Shown piece after piece: positions 8,080 to 21,131 of a DNA stretch of 35,716 nucleotides. The notes under the pieces were generated by a model. The model saw only the letters and a program-made list of their open reading frames with translations. It was not told the origin of the DNA and made no database searches. Position numbers and translations under genes: made by a program. The DNA comes from Reyranella sp. (GTDB taxonomy: Bacteria; Pseudomonadota; Alphaproteobacteria; Reyranellales; Reyranellaceae): the NCBI GenBank assembly GCA_030679805.1, contig JAUXST010000488.1:1-35716 (forward strand), read 5' to 3'. The first letter of the stretch is position 1; each line of letters opens with the position of its first letter.

Positions 8080-9162
8080 TCAGAGTAGTCCCAGCGTGAG
8101 CTGGGGCGGCGCGGGCACCTCGTCGCGCCGGTGAAGGTTGTGCAGCGAGACGCCGAGCAGCCGCACTTTCTTTTCCAGGGGAAATATGGATCGCACCAGC
8201 TCAACGCTGACGCGCTCCAGCATGGCCTTGTCGGCCGGCGATTCGAGCAGGGTGCGGCTGCGCGTCACGATCTGGAAGTCGGCGTATTTGATCTTCACCG
8301 TCACCGTCCGGCCGGCGATGCCGTTCTTCTCGCAGTAGCTCCAGACATCCTCGAGCACCGAGGCGATCCCGGCCTCAACGTCCGCCGGGCGATCGAGGTC
8401 CTGCATGAAGGTCGTCTCCGACCCGACCGACTTGCGCGGCCGGTTGGGGACGACCTGGCGATGGTCCTGGCCACGGGCGATGGCATGGTAGTAGGGCCCT
8501 GATTTGCCGAAGTACTCCTGCAGGAGTTCGAGGGTCTGCGCCTTGAGGTCGGCCCCGGTATGGATGCCGAGGCGCTTCATCTTGGCCTCCGTTGCCGGGC
8601 CGACACCATGAAACCTGCCCACGGGCAGGCCCTCGACGAAGGCCGGTCCCTTCTCCGGCGGAATGACGTATTGCCCGTCGGGCTTGCGGTGATCCGACGC
8701 CAGCTTGGCCAGGAACTTGTTGTAGGAGATGCCGGCCGAGGCGGTGAGGCCCGTCTGTTCGAGGATCCGGGCGCGGATCTCGCGCGCGATCTCCGAGGCC
8801 AGCGGCATGCCCTTGAGATTGTTGGTGACGTCGAGATAGGCCTCGTCGAGCGACAACGGCTCCACCAGCGGCGTGTAGTCGAGAAAGATGGCGCGGATCT
8901 GGCGCGACACTTCCTTGTAGACGTCGAAGCGCGGCTTCACGAACACCAGTTCGGCGCACATCCGCTTCGCCGTGGCTGACGGCATGGCCGAGCGCACGCC
9001 GAACTTGCGCGCCTCATAGCTTGCCGCCATGACCACGCCGCGTTCGCGGCCGCCCACTGCCACGGGCCGGCCGCGCAGCGCGGGGTCGTCGCGCTGCTCC
9101 ACGGACGCGTAGAAGGCGTCCATGTCGACGTGGATGATCTTGCGGATCGCTGCTTCCGCCAT
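8080..9162 (-). CDS. dinB: DNA polymerase IV (Y-family)
   Basis: MAEAAIRKIIHVDMDAFYASVEQRDDPALRGRPVAVGG, YTPLVEPLSLDEAYLDVT, ASAGISYNKFLAKLASDHRKPDGQYVI. Confidence 0.96.
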   Translation of the reverse strand: MAEAAIRKIIHVDMDAFYASVEQRDDPALRGRPVAVGGRERGVVMAASYEARKFGVRSAMPSATAKRMCAELVFVKPRFDVYKEVSRQIRAIFLDYTPLVEPLSLDEAYLDVTNNLKGMPLASEIAREIRARILEQTGLTASAGISYNKFLAKLASDHRKPDGQYVIPPEKGPAFVEGLPVGRFHGVGPATEAKMKRLGIHTGADLKAQTLELLQEYFGKSGPYYHAIARGQDHRQVVPNRPRKSVGSETTFMQDLDRPADVEAGIASVLEDVWSYCEKNGIAGRTVTVKIKYADFQIVTRSRTLLESPADKAMLERVSVELVRSIFPLEKKVRLLGVSLHNLHRRDEVPAPPQLTLGLL

Positions 9163-9197
9163 GACGCCAGTATAGGAGAGTTCGGGCGGGAAGCGCC

Positions 9198-10679
9198 TCA
9201 GCGCTTGCTGAGGCCGCCGATCGGCACCGGCGGCGGCAGGTCGGCGTCGCGCCAGCCGCCGCCCAGCGCCTTCACCAGGTTGGCGCTGGCGACCAGACGG
9301 CTTTGCCGGATGTTCAGCAGGGTCTGCTCGGCCGACAGCGCCGCCGTCTGGGTCTGCACCACGGTCGTGTAGGGCACGGTGCCGATCCGGTACTGGTTGA
9401 GCGACAGCCGCTCGGCCTCGCGGGCGGACGCGACCGCGGCGCGCTGGACCTGCTCCTGCTGCACGAGGATGCGCTGCTGGGCGAGGGCATCCTCGACCTG
9501 CTGAAAGGCGGTCAGCACGGTCTGGCGGTAGGTCGCCACGGTATTGTCGTAGCCCGCCCGAGCACCTTCGACCTGGGCAGCACGCGCGCCACCGTCGATC
9601 AGCGTCGCGGCCAGCTGCGGGCCGAGCGACCACACCGACGAGCCAAGCTGAAGCAGCGTCCCTAGCCCGCCGCTCAGGAAGGTGATGGCGCCCCCCAGCG
9701 AGATGCTGGGATAGTAGGCCGCCTGGGCCACGCCGATCTTGGCGTTGGCCGACGCCATCAGCCGCTCGGCCGCGGCAACGTCGGGCCGCCGTTCCAGCAG
9801 CGCCGACGGCACGCCGGCGTCGACCGTCGGCACGTCCGCCGGCGGCGTCCCGGGCTCGAGACTGAACTCGGCGGGCGCCTTGCCGATCAGCACGGCGATC
9901 GCGTGCTCGTACTGCGCGCGCGCGATGCCCTCGGCGACCAGAAGCGACCGCGCCTGCTCATAGAGGGTCTGCGCCTGGGCGAGATCGACGCGGGAGGCGA
10001 TGCCGGCATCGACCTGGTTGCGGGCGATCTGCAGGGAACGCGCGTAGGCCGCCACCGTCGCTTCGTAGAGCCGGGTCCGCTGGTCGGAGACCCGCAGCGA
10101 GAAATAGTTGATGGCGACGTCGGCCTGGGCCGACAGACGCGCCGCCGCAAGATCGCCGGCGCTGGCCTGGGCCGCCGCCGAATCGCTTTCGATGGTGCGA
10201 CGGATGCTGCCCCAGACGTCGATCTCCCAGGCAAGCACGAAGCCGCCCTGATACTGGCTCGCAGTACTGGTGATGTTGCCGTTCTGGCTCTGGGTGACGA
10301 CGGCGGTGGTGCTGCCGCCACCGCCGCGCAGAGCGCCCGTTCCGGTCTGCTGCGCGCTGGCGTTCGCCGTGATTCCTGGATAGAGGCCCGACTGGTCCTG
10401 GCGAACGAGCGCGCGCGCCTGACGATAGGCCGCTTCGGACGCCTTCAGCGTCTGGTTGGAGATGTCCACCTGGGCCGCCAGCCGGTCGAGCGTCGGATCT
10501 CCGTAGATCTGCCACCACGGCCCGCGATCGACCGTGTCGTTGGGCATCGCCGGACGGAAGCCCATGGTTTCCTTGAATTCGGGCGTCGGCGGCGAGGCCG
10601 GCGGTGGCTGCTGGTAGTCCGGCCCGACCAGACACCCCGACAACGATGCCAGGCAAAGCAGGACCGCGAGCCGCCTCAT
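9198..10679 (-). CDS. Efflux RND transporter outer-membrane subunit, NodT/OprM-type lipoprotein
   Basis: Lipobox [28 protein letters not shown] repeats (INYFSLRVSDQRTRLYEATVAAYARSLQIARNQVDAGIASRVDLAQAQTLYEQ). Confidence 0.93.
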   Translation of the reverse strand: MRRLAVLLCLASLSGCLVGPDYQQPPPASPPTPEFKETMGFRPAMPNDTVDRGPWWQIYGDPTLDRLAAQVDISNQTLKASEAAYRQARALVRQDQSGLYPGITANASAQQTGTGALRGGGGSTTAVVTQSQNGNITSTASQYQGGFVLAWEIDVWGSIRRTIESDSAAAQASAGDLAAARLSAQADVAINYFSLRVSDQRTRLYEATVAAYARSLQIARNQVDAGIASRVDLAQAQTLYEQARSLLVAEGIARAQYEHAIAVLIGKAPAEFSLEPGTPPADVPTVDAGVPSALLERRPDVAAAERLMASANAKIGVAQAAYYPSISLGGAITFLSGGLGTLLQLGSSVWSLGPQLAATLIDGGARAAQVEGARAGYDNTVATYRQTVLTAFQQVEDALAQQRILVQQEQVQRAAVASAREAERLSLNQYRIGTVPYTTVVQTQTAALSAEQTLLNIRQSRLVASANLVKALGGGWRDADLPPPVPIGGLSKR

Positions 10680-13600
10680 GCCGGGGCCCCGGCGCTGCCC
10701 ATCGCGCGGGCAATCCGGCTGGGACGGTCGCGGTCGCAGCGGCGGAAACGGTCGAGATAGAGGTAGATCACCGGTGTCGTGTAGAGGGTCAGGATCTGGC
10801 TCACGATCAGGCCCCCGATGATCGAGATGCCGAGCGGCCGGCGCAGTTCGGCGCCTTCGCCGAAACCCAGCGCCAGCGGCAGCGCGCCCAGGATGGCCGC
10901 CATGGTCGTCATCAGGATGGGCCGGAAACGCAGCAGGCAAGCCTCGTAAATGGCGACGCGCGGGTCGAGCCCCTCGTTGCGCTCACGCTCCAGTGCCACG
11001 TCGATCATCATGATGGCGTTCTTCTTGACGATGCCGATCAGCAGCAGCACGCCGATCATGGCGATGATACTGAATTCCACGCCGCCCAGCCGCAGCGCCA
11101 GCAGCGCGCCGATGCCGGCCGACGGCAGGGTCGACAGAATGGTAAGCGGATGGATGTAGCTCTCGTAGAGGATGCCGAGCACGATGTAGACGGCGGCCAG
11201 CGCGGCGAGCACGAGCAGGAGCTGGTTGGTCGCCGACTGCTGGAAGGCGCGCGCCGTGCCCTGAAACGAGCCGTGGATGGTGGCCGGCATACCGATCTCA
11301 CTCATTACGCCGTTCACGTAGGCGATGGCATCGCTCAGCGTCTTGTCTGGCGCCAGGTTGAACGAGATCGTGCTGGCGACGAACAGACTCTGATGATTGA
11401 CGGCGAGCGGCGTGGTGCCAAACTCGTAGCGCGTCACCGCGGAGAGCGGCACCATCGTCTCCGGCGTCGTGCTGACCGCGGCACCGGTCGATGCCGAACC
11501 GCGACCGCTCACGGCGATCTGGTTGGTGCGCTGGTTGCGGACAGCCTGGGCCGGATCGACGACGCCAATCGGCGTTGGCGCCGCCGAGACGATGGCGCCG
11601 GTGGCCTGCGCACCGCTGATGGCGCCGCCGGAGGTGCTGACATAGATGTCCTTCAGGGTCTCCGGATTCTCCCAGTTCTCGGGAGAGACCTCCATCACCA
11701 CATGATACTGGTTGAGCGGATTGTAGATGGTCGAGACTTGGCGCTGTCCGAAGGCGTCGTAGAGGGCAGCGGAGATGCCGCGCGTGGAAACGCCGAGACG
11801 GCTCGCGGCATCGCGGTCTATGGTGAGATTGACCTGCAGGCCACGCTGCTGCTGGTCGGAATCGACGTCGGTGATGACCGATGAGTCAGCCTTCAGCGCC
11901 TCGACCAGCTTCGGCCCCCATGTATAGAGTTCGGATAGCGAATCCGCCTGTAGGGTGAACTGGTATTGGGCGTTGGCCTGGCGGCCGCCGACCCGGATGT
12001 CCTGCACCGCCTGCAGGAAGAGCACCGCACCGGGCACCTGGCTGAGACGCGGGCGCAGGCGGGCAATCACCTGGTCGGCCGATTCCTTGCGCTCGGCCAG
12101 CGGCTTCAGGGAGGCGAAGACGAAGCCGGAGTTGGTCTGGAAGCCGCCGGTGAAACCGGCGACGCTTTCGATCGCCGGGTCGGCGCGCATGATGCCCACG
12201 AACTGGCGGAACTTCCGGCGCATCGCCTGGAACGAGATGCTCTGGTCGGCGCGGATGCCGCCGACGATGCGGCCGGTGTCCTGCTGCGGAAAGAAGCCCT
12301 TGGGGATGGTGACGTAGAGGTGGATGTTGAGCAGCACGGTCGCGAGGAAGACCAGCATCGTCAACAGAGGATGGCGCAGCACGACCCCGAGGCTGCGTCC
12401 GTAGAGTGACTGCAGGGCACCGAAGGTGCGCTCGCTCACGCGGAAGAACAGCCCTTCCTTCCGGCCGTCGTGCGGACGCAGCACATAGGCGCACATCATG
12501 GGCGTTGTGGTGAGCGACACGACCATCGAGATCAGGATCGCGATCGACAGTGTGACCGCGAATTCCCGGAACAAGCGCCCGACTATGCCGCTCATCAGCA
12601 GGATCGGGATGAATACCGCGATCAGCGACATGCTCATCGAGACGACGGTGAAGCCGACCTCGCGCGCGCCCTGCAGCGCCGCGTCGATCCGGGACATCCC
12701 CGCCTCGATGTGGCGCGAGATGTTCTCAAGGACGATGATGGCGTCGTCGACGACGAACCCGGCGGCGATAGCCATCGCCATCAGCGACAGGTTGTTCAGA
12801 CTGTAGCCCAGCAGGTACATGGCGCCGAAGGTGCCGATCAGCGACACCGGCACCGCGACCGCCGCCACGAAACCGGCGCGGGCGGACCGCAGGAAAGCGA
12901 AGGTCACCAGCACGACCAGGATCACGCTGGCGATCAGCGCGTGCTCGACTTCCCGCAGCGAGGCGCGGATCGTCGTCGTGCGGTCGCTCACCACCGCGAG
13001 ATCTACGTCGTTGGGCATCGACGCCTGGAGTTCGGGCAGCAGTTCCTTCACCTGATCGACGGTCTCGATGATGTTGGCGTTGGGCTGCTTGTAGATGATG
13101 ACCAGCACCGAACGCTTGCCGTTGGCCTGCCCTTCATTGCGGATGTTTTCCGTCGAATCGATGACCTCGGCCACGTCGGACAGCCGCACCGGCGAGCCGT
13201 TGCGCCAGCCGATGATCAGGGAGCGGTACTCATCGGCCACCCTGGCCTGGTCGTTGGCATAGATCTGGTAGCGCCGTTCGCCGACCTCGAGGGCGCCCTT
13301 GGGGGCGTTGGCATTGGCGGCGGCAAGTGCCGCGCGCACGCTTTCGAGTCCGATGCGATACTTGGTGAGCGCGCTCGGGTTGATCTCGACGCGAACAGCC
13401 GGCAGCGAACTGCCGCCCAGCGTCACCTGGCCGACACCCGAAACCTGCGACAGCTTCTGCTGCAGGACGTTGGAAGCGGCATCGTAGAGCCGGCCCTGGC
13501 CCAGGGTGTTGGACGTGAGCGCCAGGACCAGCACCGGAGCGTCGGCGGGATTGACCTTGCGATATTGCGGATTGTTGCGCAGGTCGCTCGGCATGTCGGC

Positions 13601-13948
13601 GCGGGCGGCGTTGATGGCGGCCTGCACGTCCCGCGCTGCGCCGTCGATGCTGCGCGAAAGATCGAACTGCAGGGTGATGCGCGAGTTCCCGACCGAACTC
13701 GACGAGGTGATCTCGCTGACGCCGGCGATCGCGCCCAGCCGTCGCTCGAGCGGCGTCGTCACGCTGGTGGCCACCGTCTCCGGTGAGGCCCCGGGCAGGT
13801 TGGCGGTGACCTGGATGGTGGGAAAGTCGACCTTGGGCAGCGGCGACACCGGCAGGCCGGTGAAGGCCACCATGCCGGCCAGCGCCAGTCCGATCGTCAG
13901 CAGGGTCGTGGCGACCGGCCGGGCGATGAAAGGGGCGGACAGGTTCAC
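10676..13948 (-). CDS. mdtC: RND multidrug efflux permease, MdtC-like
   Basis: [100 protein letters not shown] start overlaps the upstream TGA. Confidence 0.93.
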   Translation of the reverse strand: MNLSAPFIARPVATTLLTIGLALAGMVAFTGLPVSPLPKVDFPTIQVTANLPGASPETVATSVTTPLERRLGAIAGVSEITSSSSVGNSRITLQFDLSRSIDGAARDVQAAINAARADMPSDLRNNPQYRKVNPADAPVLVLALTSNTLGQGRLYDAASNVLQQKLSQVSGVGQVTLGGSSLPAVRVEINPSALTKYRIGLESVRAALAAANANAPKGALEVGERRYQIYANDQARVADEYRSLIIGWRNGSPVRLSDVAEVIDSTENIRNEGQANGKRSVLVIIYKQPNANIIETVDQVKELLPELQASMPNDVDLAVVSDRTTTIRASLREVEHALIASVILVVLVTFAFLRSARAGFVAAVAVPVSLIGTFGAMYLLGYSLNNLSLMAMAIAAGFVVDDAIIVLENISRHIEAGMSRIDAALQGAREVGFTVVSMSMSLIAVFIPILLMSGIVGRLFREFAVTLSIAILISMVVSLTTTPMMCAYVLRPHDGRKEGLFFRVSERTFGALQSLYGRSLGVVLRHPLLTMLVFLATVLLNIHLYVTIPKGFFPQQDTGRIVGGIRADQSISFQAMRRKFRQFVGIMRADPAIESVAGFTGGFQTNSGFVFASLKPLAERKESADQVIARLRPRLSQVPGAVLFLQAVQDIRVGGRQANAQYQFTLQADSLSELYTWGPKLVEALKADSSVITDVDSDQQQRGLQVNLTIDRDAASRLGVSTRGISAALYDAFGQRQVSTIYNPLNQYHVVMEVSPENWENPETLKDIYVSTSGGAISGAQATGAIVSAAPTPIGVVDPAQAVRNQRTNQIAVSGRGSASTGAAVSTTPETMVPLSAVTRYEFGTTPLAVNHQSLFVASTISFNLAPDKTLSDAIAYVNGVMSEIGMPATIHGSFQGTARAFQQSATNQLLLVLAALAAVYIVLGILYESYIHPLTILSTLPSAGIGALLALRLGGVEFSIIAMIGVLLLIGIVKKNAIMMIDVALERERNEGLDPRVAIYEACLLRFRPILMTTMAAILGALPLALGFGEGAELRRPLGISIIGGLIVSQILTLYTTPVIYLYLDRFRRCDRDRPSRIARAMGSAGAPA

Positions 13949-16900
13949 GGCTGGCGGGCCTCAGGCGCCCCGACCAGGGGATGGCGCGGCGTGTCGAGCG
14001 GCTGGCCGCGCAACCGGCGGCCGAGCCGGTCGAAGGCGAGGTAAATCACGGGTGTCGTGAACAGCGTCAGGACCTGGCTCACGATCAGGCCGCCCACGAT
14101 GGTGAGGCCGAGCGGATGGCGAAGCTCCGATCCCGTGCCCGTGCCCAGCATGAGCGGCAGGGCGCCGACCATCGCCGCCACCGTCGTCATCAGGATGGGG
14201 CGAAAGCGCAGCAGGCAGGCCTGGTGGATAGCCTCGCGCGGCGTCTTGCCCTGGTGGCGTTCGGCATCGAGCGCGAAATCGATCATCATGATGGCGTTCT
14301 TCTTCACGATGCCGATCAGCAGCACGATGCCGATGATTGCAACCACGCTGAGGTCCGAACCCGCCAGCATCAGCGCCAGCAGCGCGCCGATGCCGGCCGA
14401 CGGCAGGGTGGACAGGATCGTGATCGGGTGGATGTAGCTCTCATAGAGCACGCCCAGCACGATGTAGACCGTGACGATGGCGGCCAGGATAAGCAGAAGC
14501 TGGCTGTTCAGAGACTTCTGGAAGGCGAGTGCGGCGCCCTGGAAATGGGTGGTGACCGACCGCGGCATGCCGATCTCGCGCTGTGCCGCGACGATCGCGT
14601 CGACCGCATGGCCGAGGGCGGCGCCCGGCGCCAGGTTGAAGGAGATCGCGGTCGCCGGAAACTGTCCGAAGCGGTCGAGCCGGAGCGGCGCGGTGCGCTC
14701 CTCGAAGGTGGCGATCGCCGACAGCGGCACCTGCTTGCCGCTCGCCGAGCCCGGCAGGTAGAGGTTGGCGAGCGAATCCAGCGAACGGGCCATCGAAGGC
14801 TCGACTTCGTAGATCACCCGATACTGGTTTGACTGCGTGTAGACCGTCGACACGATGCGCTGGCCGAAAGCGTCGTAGAGAACGTTGTCGACCGTCGCGA
14901 TGGTGACGCCGAAGCGCGCCGCAGCGTCGCGATCGACCCTGATGAACATCGACAGACCCTTGTTCTGCAGGTCGCTGGTGACGTCGACGATCTCGGGCAG
15001 CTTCTGCAGCCGATCCACGAGGCGCGGCACCCAGACGTCGAAGTCCTCCGGCCGGGCGCTTTCCAGGACGAACTGGTACTGCGTGCGACTCACCGTCGAA
15101 TCGATCGTGAGGTCCTGCGCCGGCTGCATGTAGAGCGAGATGCCCGGTACCGTGGCGGTATCGTGCTGCAGGTGCCGGATGATCTCGCTGGCGGTCAGAT
15201 CGCGCTGGCTACGCGGCTTGAGGTTGATCAGCATCCGCCCCGAGTTCAGCGTCGGGTTGGTGCCGTCGACGCCGATGAAGGACGTCAGGCTTTCGACGTC
15301 GGGGTCGCTCAGGATGGCCTCGACCAGGGCGCGCTGGCGTTCGCGCATCGCCTCGAAGGAAACGCTCTGCGGCGCCTCGGTGACGGCCTGGATCAGGCCG
15401 TTGTCCTGCACCGGAAAGAAGCCCTTGGGCACGACGACGTAGAGCAGCACGGTCAGCACGACCGTGCCGACGGCGACGAGGAGCGTAAGCGCCTGGTGGC
15501 GAAACACCACGATCAGCCAGCGGTCGTAGAGGTCGATCAATCGCCCGAACCAGCGCGCCCCCAGGGCCTGCGCCTCGGCATGAGCGTCGGCTTCGGGCAC
15601 GCCGGCCTCCGCGGCCGGCCGCTGCTTCAGCAGGTGGGCGCACATCATCGGCACCAGGGTGAGCGACACCACGGCGGAGATCAGGATGGTGACCGACAGG
15701 GTGACCGCGAACTCGCTGAACAGCCGGCCGACTACGTCGGCCATGAAGAGAAGGGGAATGAGGACGGCAATCAGCGACACCGTGAGCGAGACCACGGTGA
15801 AGGCGATCTGCCGCGACCCTTTTAGCGCCGCCGCCTTGGGATCTTCACCGCGCTCGATGTAGCGGGCGATGTTCTCGATCATGACGATGGCGTCGTCGAC
15901 GACGACGCCGGTGGCGATGGTGAGCGCCATGATCGACAGGTTGTTGAGGCTAAAGCCCGCCAGGTACATGACGGCCAGTGTGCCGACAAGCGACAGCGGC
16001 ACCGAGAGGCTCGGGATGAGCGTCGCGCGCGCGTCGCCGAGGAAGGCGAAGATGACCGCGACCACGAGGACCACCGCAAAGGTGAGTTCAATCTGCACGT
16101 CGCGCACCGAGGCCCGGATGGTGAGCGTGCGATCGGTGACGATGGCCACGTCGAGCGCCACCGGCAGGGAATTGCGAAGCTGCGGCAGCAGCGCCTTGAT
16201 GCGGTCGACGACCTCGATGACGTTGGCACCGGGCTGGCGCTGGACGTTCACGATCACCGCCGGCGTGTTGTTCACCCAGGCGGCGATGCGATTGTTTTCC
16301 TGGGCCTCCTCGACGGTGGCGACGTCCTTGAGGCGGACAGGCGCGCCGTTGCGGTAGGCGACAATGACGTCGCGAAAGATGCTGGGATCGGTGATCTGGT
16401 CGTTGGCGTTGATCGTGTAGGCGCGCGTCGGGCCGTCGAAATTGCCTTTGGGCGTATTGACGTTGGCGTTGGTGATCGTGGTGCGAAGATCGTCGATGTT
16501 GAGGCCGTAGGCGGCCAGTGCCGTGGGGTTGGCGCGGATCCGCACGCCGGGCTTCTGGCCGCCTTCGAGGCTGACCAGGCCGACGCCGGCGACCTGGGAG
16601 ATCTTCTGGGCGAGCCGCGTGTCGACAAGATCATGGACCTTGGTGAGGGACTCAGTTTTCGAGGTGACAGCAAGCGTCAGCACGGGCGCGTCGGCCGGAT
16701 TGACCTTGGCGTAGATGGGCGGGGCCGGCAGGTCGCCGGGCAGGAGGTTGCCGGCAGCATTGATGGCCGCCTGGACCTGCTGTTCGGCGATGTCGAGGCC
16801 GAGCGCCAGGTCGAACTGCAGCGTGATCGCCGAGGCGCCGGCCGAGCTGGTCGACGTCATCTGGTTGAGGCCGGGCATCTGGCCGAATTGGCGCTCGAGC

Positions 16901-17097
16901 GGTGAGGTGATCGAGGACGTCATGACCTCGGGGCTGGCGCCGGGATAGAGCGTGAGGACGCGGATCGTCGGGTAGTCGACCTGCGGCAGTGCCGACAGCG
17001 GCAGGAATTTGTAGGCGATCATGCCCACGAGCATGATCGCCACCATCAGCAGCGAGGTGCCGACCGGGCGCTCGATGAAAAGCCGCGACGGATTCAT
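13945..17097 (-). CDS. mdtB: RND multidrug efflux permease, MdtB-like
   Basis: [87 protein letters not shown]. Confidence 0.94.
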   Translation of the reverse strand: MNPSRLFIERPVGTSLLMVAIMLVGMIAYKFLPLSALPQVDYPTIRVLTLYPGASPEVMTSSITSPLERQFGQMPGLNQMTSTSSAGASAITLQFDLALGLDIAEQQVQAAINAAGNLLPGDLPAPPIYAKVNPADAPVLTLAVTSKTESLTKVHDLVDTRLAQKISQVAGVGLVSLEGGQKPGVRIRANPTALAAYGLNIDDLRTTITNANVNTPKGNFDGPTRAYTINANDQITDPSIFRDVIVAYRNGAPVRLKDVATVEEAQENNRIAAWVNNTPAVIVNVQRQPGANVIEVVDRIKALLPQLRNSLPVALDVAIVTDRTLTIRASVRDVQIELTFAVVLVVAVIFAFLGDARATLIPSLSVPLSLVGTLAVMYLAGFSLNNLSIMALTIATGVVVDDAIVMIENIARYIERGEDPKAAALKGSRQIAFTVVSLTVSLIAVLIPLLFMADVVGRLFSEFAVTLSVTILISAVVSLTLVPMMCAHLLKQRPAAEAGVPEADAHAEAQALGARWFGRLIDLYDRWLIVVFRHQALTLLVAVGTVVLTVLLYVVVPKGFFPVQDNGLIQAVTEAPQSVSFEAMRERQRALVEAILSDPDVESLTSFIGVDGTNPTLNSGRMLINLKPRSQRDLTASEIIRHLQHDTATVPGISLYMQPAQDLTIDSTVSRTQYQFVLESARPEDFDVWVPRLVDRLQKLPEIVDVTSDLQNKGLSMFIRVDRDAAARFGVTIATVDNVLYDAFGQRIVSTVYTQSNQYRVIYEVEPSMARSLDSLANLYLPGSASGKQVPLSAIATFEERTAPLRLDRFGQFPATAISFNLAPGAALGHAVDAIVAAQREIGMPRSVTTHFQGAALAFQKSLNSQLLLILAAIVTVYIVLGVLYESYIHPITILSTLPSAGIGALLALMLAGSDLSVVAIIGIVLLIGIVKKNAIMMIDFALDAERHQGKTPREAIHQACLLRFRPILMTTVAAMVGALPLMLGTGTGSELRHPLGLTIVGGLIVSQVLTLFTTPVIYLAFDRLGRRLRGQPLDTPRHPLVGAPEARQP

Positions 17098-17109
17098 GTC
17101 GCGGCCGGA

Positions 17110-18330
17110 CTACTGGTTGGACCGGGCCGGCCGTCCTGCGCCACCGCCCGGTGGCGCCGCCGCGACGGGCGAGCCAGACGTGCCTCTCGGGCTGGCCGAA
17201 GGCTTGCGGATCTTGGCGCCCTCGCGCAGCCGGTCGGTGCCGTCGATGACGACCTGGTCGCCGACCTGCAGGCCCTTCGTGACGGCCACCCGCTCGCCGT
17301 CGGTCACGCCCAGTTCGACGACGCGGATCCCGACCGTGTCGTCGGCCTTGACCAGATAGACGAAGATTCCGGGCTGGCCGCGCTGGATGGCGGCGACGGG
17401 AACGATCGTCGCATCCTTCACGGTGTCGACCAACAGGCGGACATTCACGAACTGATTGGGGAACAGGCTCTCGTCGGTGTTGTCGAAGATGGCCCGGAGT
17501 TTCACGGTGCCGGTGGTGGTGTCGATCACGTTGTCGGTCGTGTCGAGCTTGCCGACGCCCAGCTCGGCCTTCTGCGCGCGGTCGAGGGCGCGCACTTCGA
17601 GGGACGCGCCCACCCGCAGGCGCTGGCGCACCGGCGGCAGGGAATCCTCCGGGATGGGGAAGATCACGGAGATCGGCTGGAGTTGGATGATGACGCAGAT
17701 GCTGGTGGCGTCGCCCATCGTGACGTAGTTGCCCTTGTCGACCATGCGCAGGCCGATGCGTCCGGTCAGCGGGGCAACGATCTTGGTGTAGGTGACGTTG
17801 AGCTTGGCTGCATCGACCAGCGCCTGGTCGATGACGATTGCCGCCTCGTACTGGCGCACCAGGGCGGCCTGGGTGTCGAGCTGCTGGCGGGCGATGGAGT
17901 CCTGGGCGACCAGCTTCCTGTAGCGTTCGAGGTCGACCTGGGCATTCTTCAGCAGGGCTTGGTCACGCTGCATCTGGCCCGTGGCCTGTTGCAGGGCGAC
18001 ATCGTAGGGCCGCGGATCGACCACGGCTAAAAGCTCGCCCTGCTTGACCAGCTGGCCTTCCTTGAAGAGTACCTCGACGAGCTGGCCGGTGATCTGGGTC
18101 TTGACGTTGACGGTGTTGAGCGGCGTGACCGTGCCCAGCGCCCGCAGCACCACCGGGATATCCCCCTTGGCGACCGTCGCCAGCCCGACCGGTACGGCCG
18201 CGCCGGCAGCTGCCCGGCCTGCCGAGGCCTGGCTGGGCGCAGGAGTTCCTCTCTGCGAAATATACCAGCCAGCGCCAGCCACGACAGCGAGCCCCACGCC
18301 GATCCCGAGAAGGGTCCGCAGCCGTTTCAT
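17110..18330 (-). CDS. mdtA: RND efflux periplasmic adaptor (membrane fusion protein), MdtA-like
   Basis: MKRLRTLLGIGVGLAVVAGAGWYISQ; VPVGLATVAKGDIPVVLRALGTVTPLNTVNVKTQITGQLVEVLFKEGQLVKQGELLAVVDPRPY; upstream of mdtB on the same strand. Confidence 0.93.
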   Translation of the reverse strand: MKRLRTLLGIGVGLAVVAGAGWYISQRGTPAPSQASAGRAAAGAAVPVGLATVAKGDIPVVLRALGTVTPLNTVNVKTQITGQLVEVLFKEGQLVKQGELLAVVDPRPYDVALQQATGQMQRDQALLKNAQVDLERYRKLVAQDSIARQQLDTQAALVRQYEAAIVIDQALVDAAKLNVTYTKIVAPLTGRIGLRMVDKGNYVTMGDATSICVIIQLQPISVIFPIPEDSLPPVRQRLRVGASLEVRALDRAQKAELGVGKLDTTDNVIDTTTGTVKLRAIFDNTDESLFPNQFVNVRLLVDTVKDATIVPVAAIQRGQPGIFVYLVKADDTVGIRVVELGVTDGERVAVTKGLQVGDQVVIDGTDRLREGAKIRKPSASPRGTSGSPVAAAPPGGGAGRPARSNQ

Positions 18331-18547
18331 CGTCCGATAAGCCCCCTTGAAGACAATCCATCTGTAATACGAACGGAACCGCTTGAGTCTCCCCCGACGT
18401 TCGGCACGGCGCAAGGCGGGCGGCCATCTTTGCACCCACCCATATAAATGGGCGGCGCCCAAAAAGGGTTCCATCAAGGACCGCGAGCCCGCTAAATCCT
18501 TCATATCGGGATCATATCGTTCGCCCTCGAGGGGGCGAGGGTCGTCG

Positions 18548-19897
18548 ATGGATCCCATATGTGGTGGGGAACGAGCCAGGATCTGGAGCGCTTGGCTTCT
18601 GACCGGATTGCTGATCGCGTCTCTCCAGCCCGCCTGGGCGCAAGATCGACTGACCTTGCCGTCAAAAGAGTCGACCACCACGACGTTGGGTAACGAGTTC
18701 CAGCGCTTTCTGTATGACGAGGCGATGGCGACGCTTCATATCCGCAGCTACTTCTTCGACCGCCAGAACATCAGGCCGCCCAACAACGTCGCCCTGGTCA
18801 CCGGCGGCTGGATAGGTCTCGAGAGCGGCTGGTTCTATGACACCTTCCAGGTGGGTGCCGTGGGATACACCGCCCAACCCGTCTGGGCGCCGCAGAGTCG
18901 CTGGGATACTTCCGACGGAACATCGCTTCTGAAGCCCGGTGGATATGGGTACTTCACGCTCGGTCAGGCCTATGCCTCCGCCCGCTGGAGAGGTCAAAAA
19001 TTCACAGGCTTTCGTCAATACGTCGACGAACTGGAGGTGAATCCGCGCGACGATCGAGAACTGCCGCAAACCTTCGAGGCCTACGCGCTGCGTGGCACGT
19101 TGAGAGAGGTCAACTACTTCGCGGGCTATGTCGCTGCCATGAAACCACGCGACTACTCGGCCTTCATCAACATGGGCGAGGCCGCCGGTGCTCCCAACCA
19201 CAATGCCGGAATGGGGTTGGTCAGCGTGAAATACGGAAGCATGGACGATCTACAGCTTCGGGCCTCGACCTACTACGTGCCCAATATCCTGTGGTCGAGC
19301 TATGGCGACGTCGGGCGGAGCTTCCCCATCGCCGACAGCTTCCTGGTCAAGCTGGCCGGCCAGTTCGCGGCGCAAGGCAGCAACGGTCAGAATTTCGTCA
19401 CCGGTAAGCCGTTCAGCACGTTTTGGGGTGGCGCGCGCGTCGACACCGTTTGGGGTCCAATGGCTTTCGGGCTGGCCTATACGCAGGTCGGAAGTTCCGC
19501 GGCCTGGCGCTCACCTTACGGCATCTGGATCGGCTACAACAAAAGACAGGTCCTGGACTTCAACCGGGCTGGCGAGACTGCCATCACCGTGAACGGGGCC
19601 TACGACTTCAAGGGGGTCGGCCTGCCCGGGCTGGTGATTGCGGCGACAGCCACCTATGGCGGCAACTCGGTCAATGCCGACACCGGCCGCGTTCTCCCGG
19701 AGACCTGGGAGTACGATTTCGACCTCCAGTTTCGGGCGGACCCGCTGCCGGTGCCCGACTGGTTGAAGCCGCTCCAGCTGCGGGGGCGGATCGCCTTCGT
19801 CAACCAGTACCTCAACAACACCATGAGCAATTCCATGACGGAGTACCGGGCCGTCCTGAACTACGAACTCACCTGGAAGGGTCCGCGCCGTCGGTAG
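18548..19897 (+). CDS. Outer-membrane porin, OprD-like
   Basis: Signal peptide (WSAWLLTGLLIASLQPAWAQ) and beta-barrel alternation: MATLHIRSYFFDRQN, ITVNGAYDFKGVGLPGLVIAATATYGGN, terminal TEYRAVLNYELTWKGPRRR. Confidence 0.72.
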   Translation: MDPICGGERARIWSAWLLTGLLIASLQPAWAQDRLTLPSKESTTTTLGNEFQRFLYDEAMATLHIRSYFFDRQNIRPPNNVALVTGGWIGLESGWFYDTFQVGAVGYTAQPVWAPQSRWDTSDGTSLLKPGGYGYFTLGQAYASARWRGQKFTGFRQYVDELEVNPRDDRELPQTFEAYALRGTLREVNYFAGYVAAMKPRDYSAFINMGEAAGAPNHNAGMGLVSVKYGSMDDLQLRASTYYVPNILWSSYGDVGRSFPIADSFLVKLAGQFAAQGSNGQNFVTGKPFSTFWGGARVDTVWGPMAFGLAYTQVGSSAAWRSPYGIWIGYNKRQVLDFNRAGETAITVNGAYDFKGVGLPGLVIAATATYGGNSVNADTGRVLPETWEYDFDLQFRADPLPVPDWLKPLQLRGRIAFVNQYLNNTMSNSMTEYRAVLNYELTWKGPRRR

Positions 19898-19913
19898 CAA
19901 CCAGAGCGCGGCT

Positions 19914-21131
<1,218 letters not shown>

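Noticed and set aside
7796-8134. Small ORFs (7796..8026 -, 7877..8134 +)
   Set aside because: Products of the palindromic repeat read in frame; not protein-like.
9163-9633. N-terminal extension of dinB
   Set aside because: Overlaps the NodT-type gene on the same strand out of frame; the DinB start MAEAAIRKIIHVDMD fits the ATG at 9162.
12470-13786. 438-aa and other long + strand ORFs across the RND genes
   Set aside because: Antisense to well-supported mdtB/mdtC coding regions; compositionally typical of shadow ORFs.
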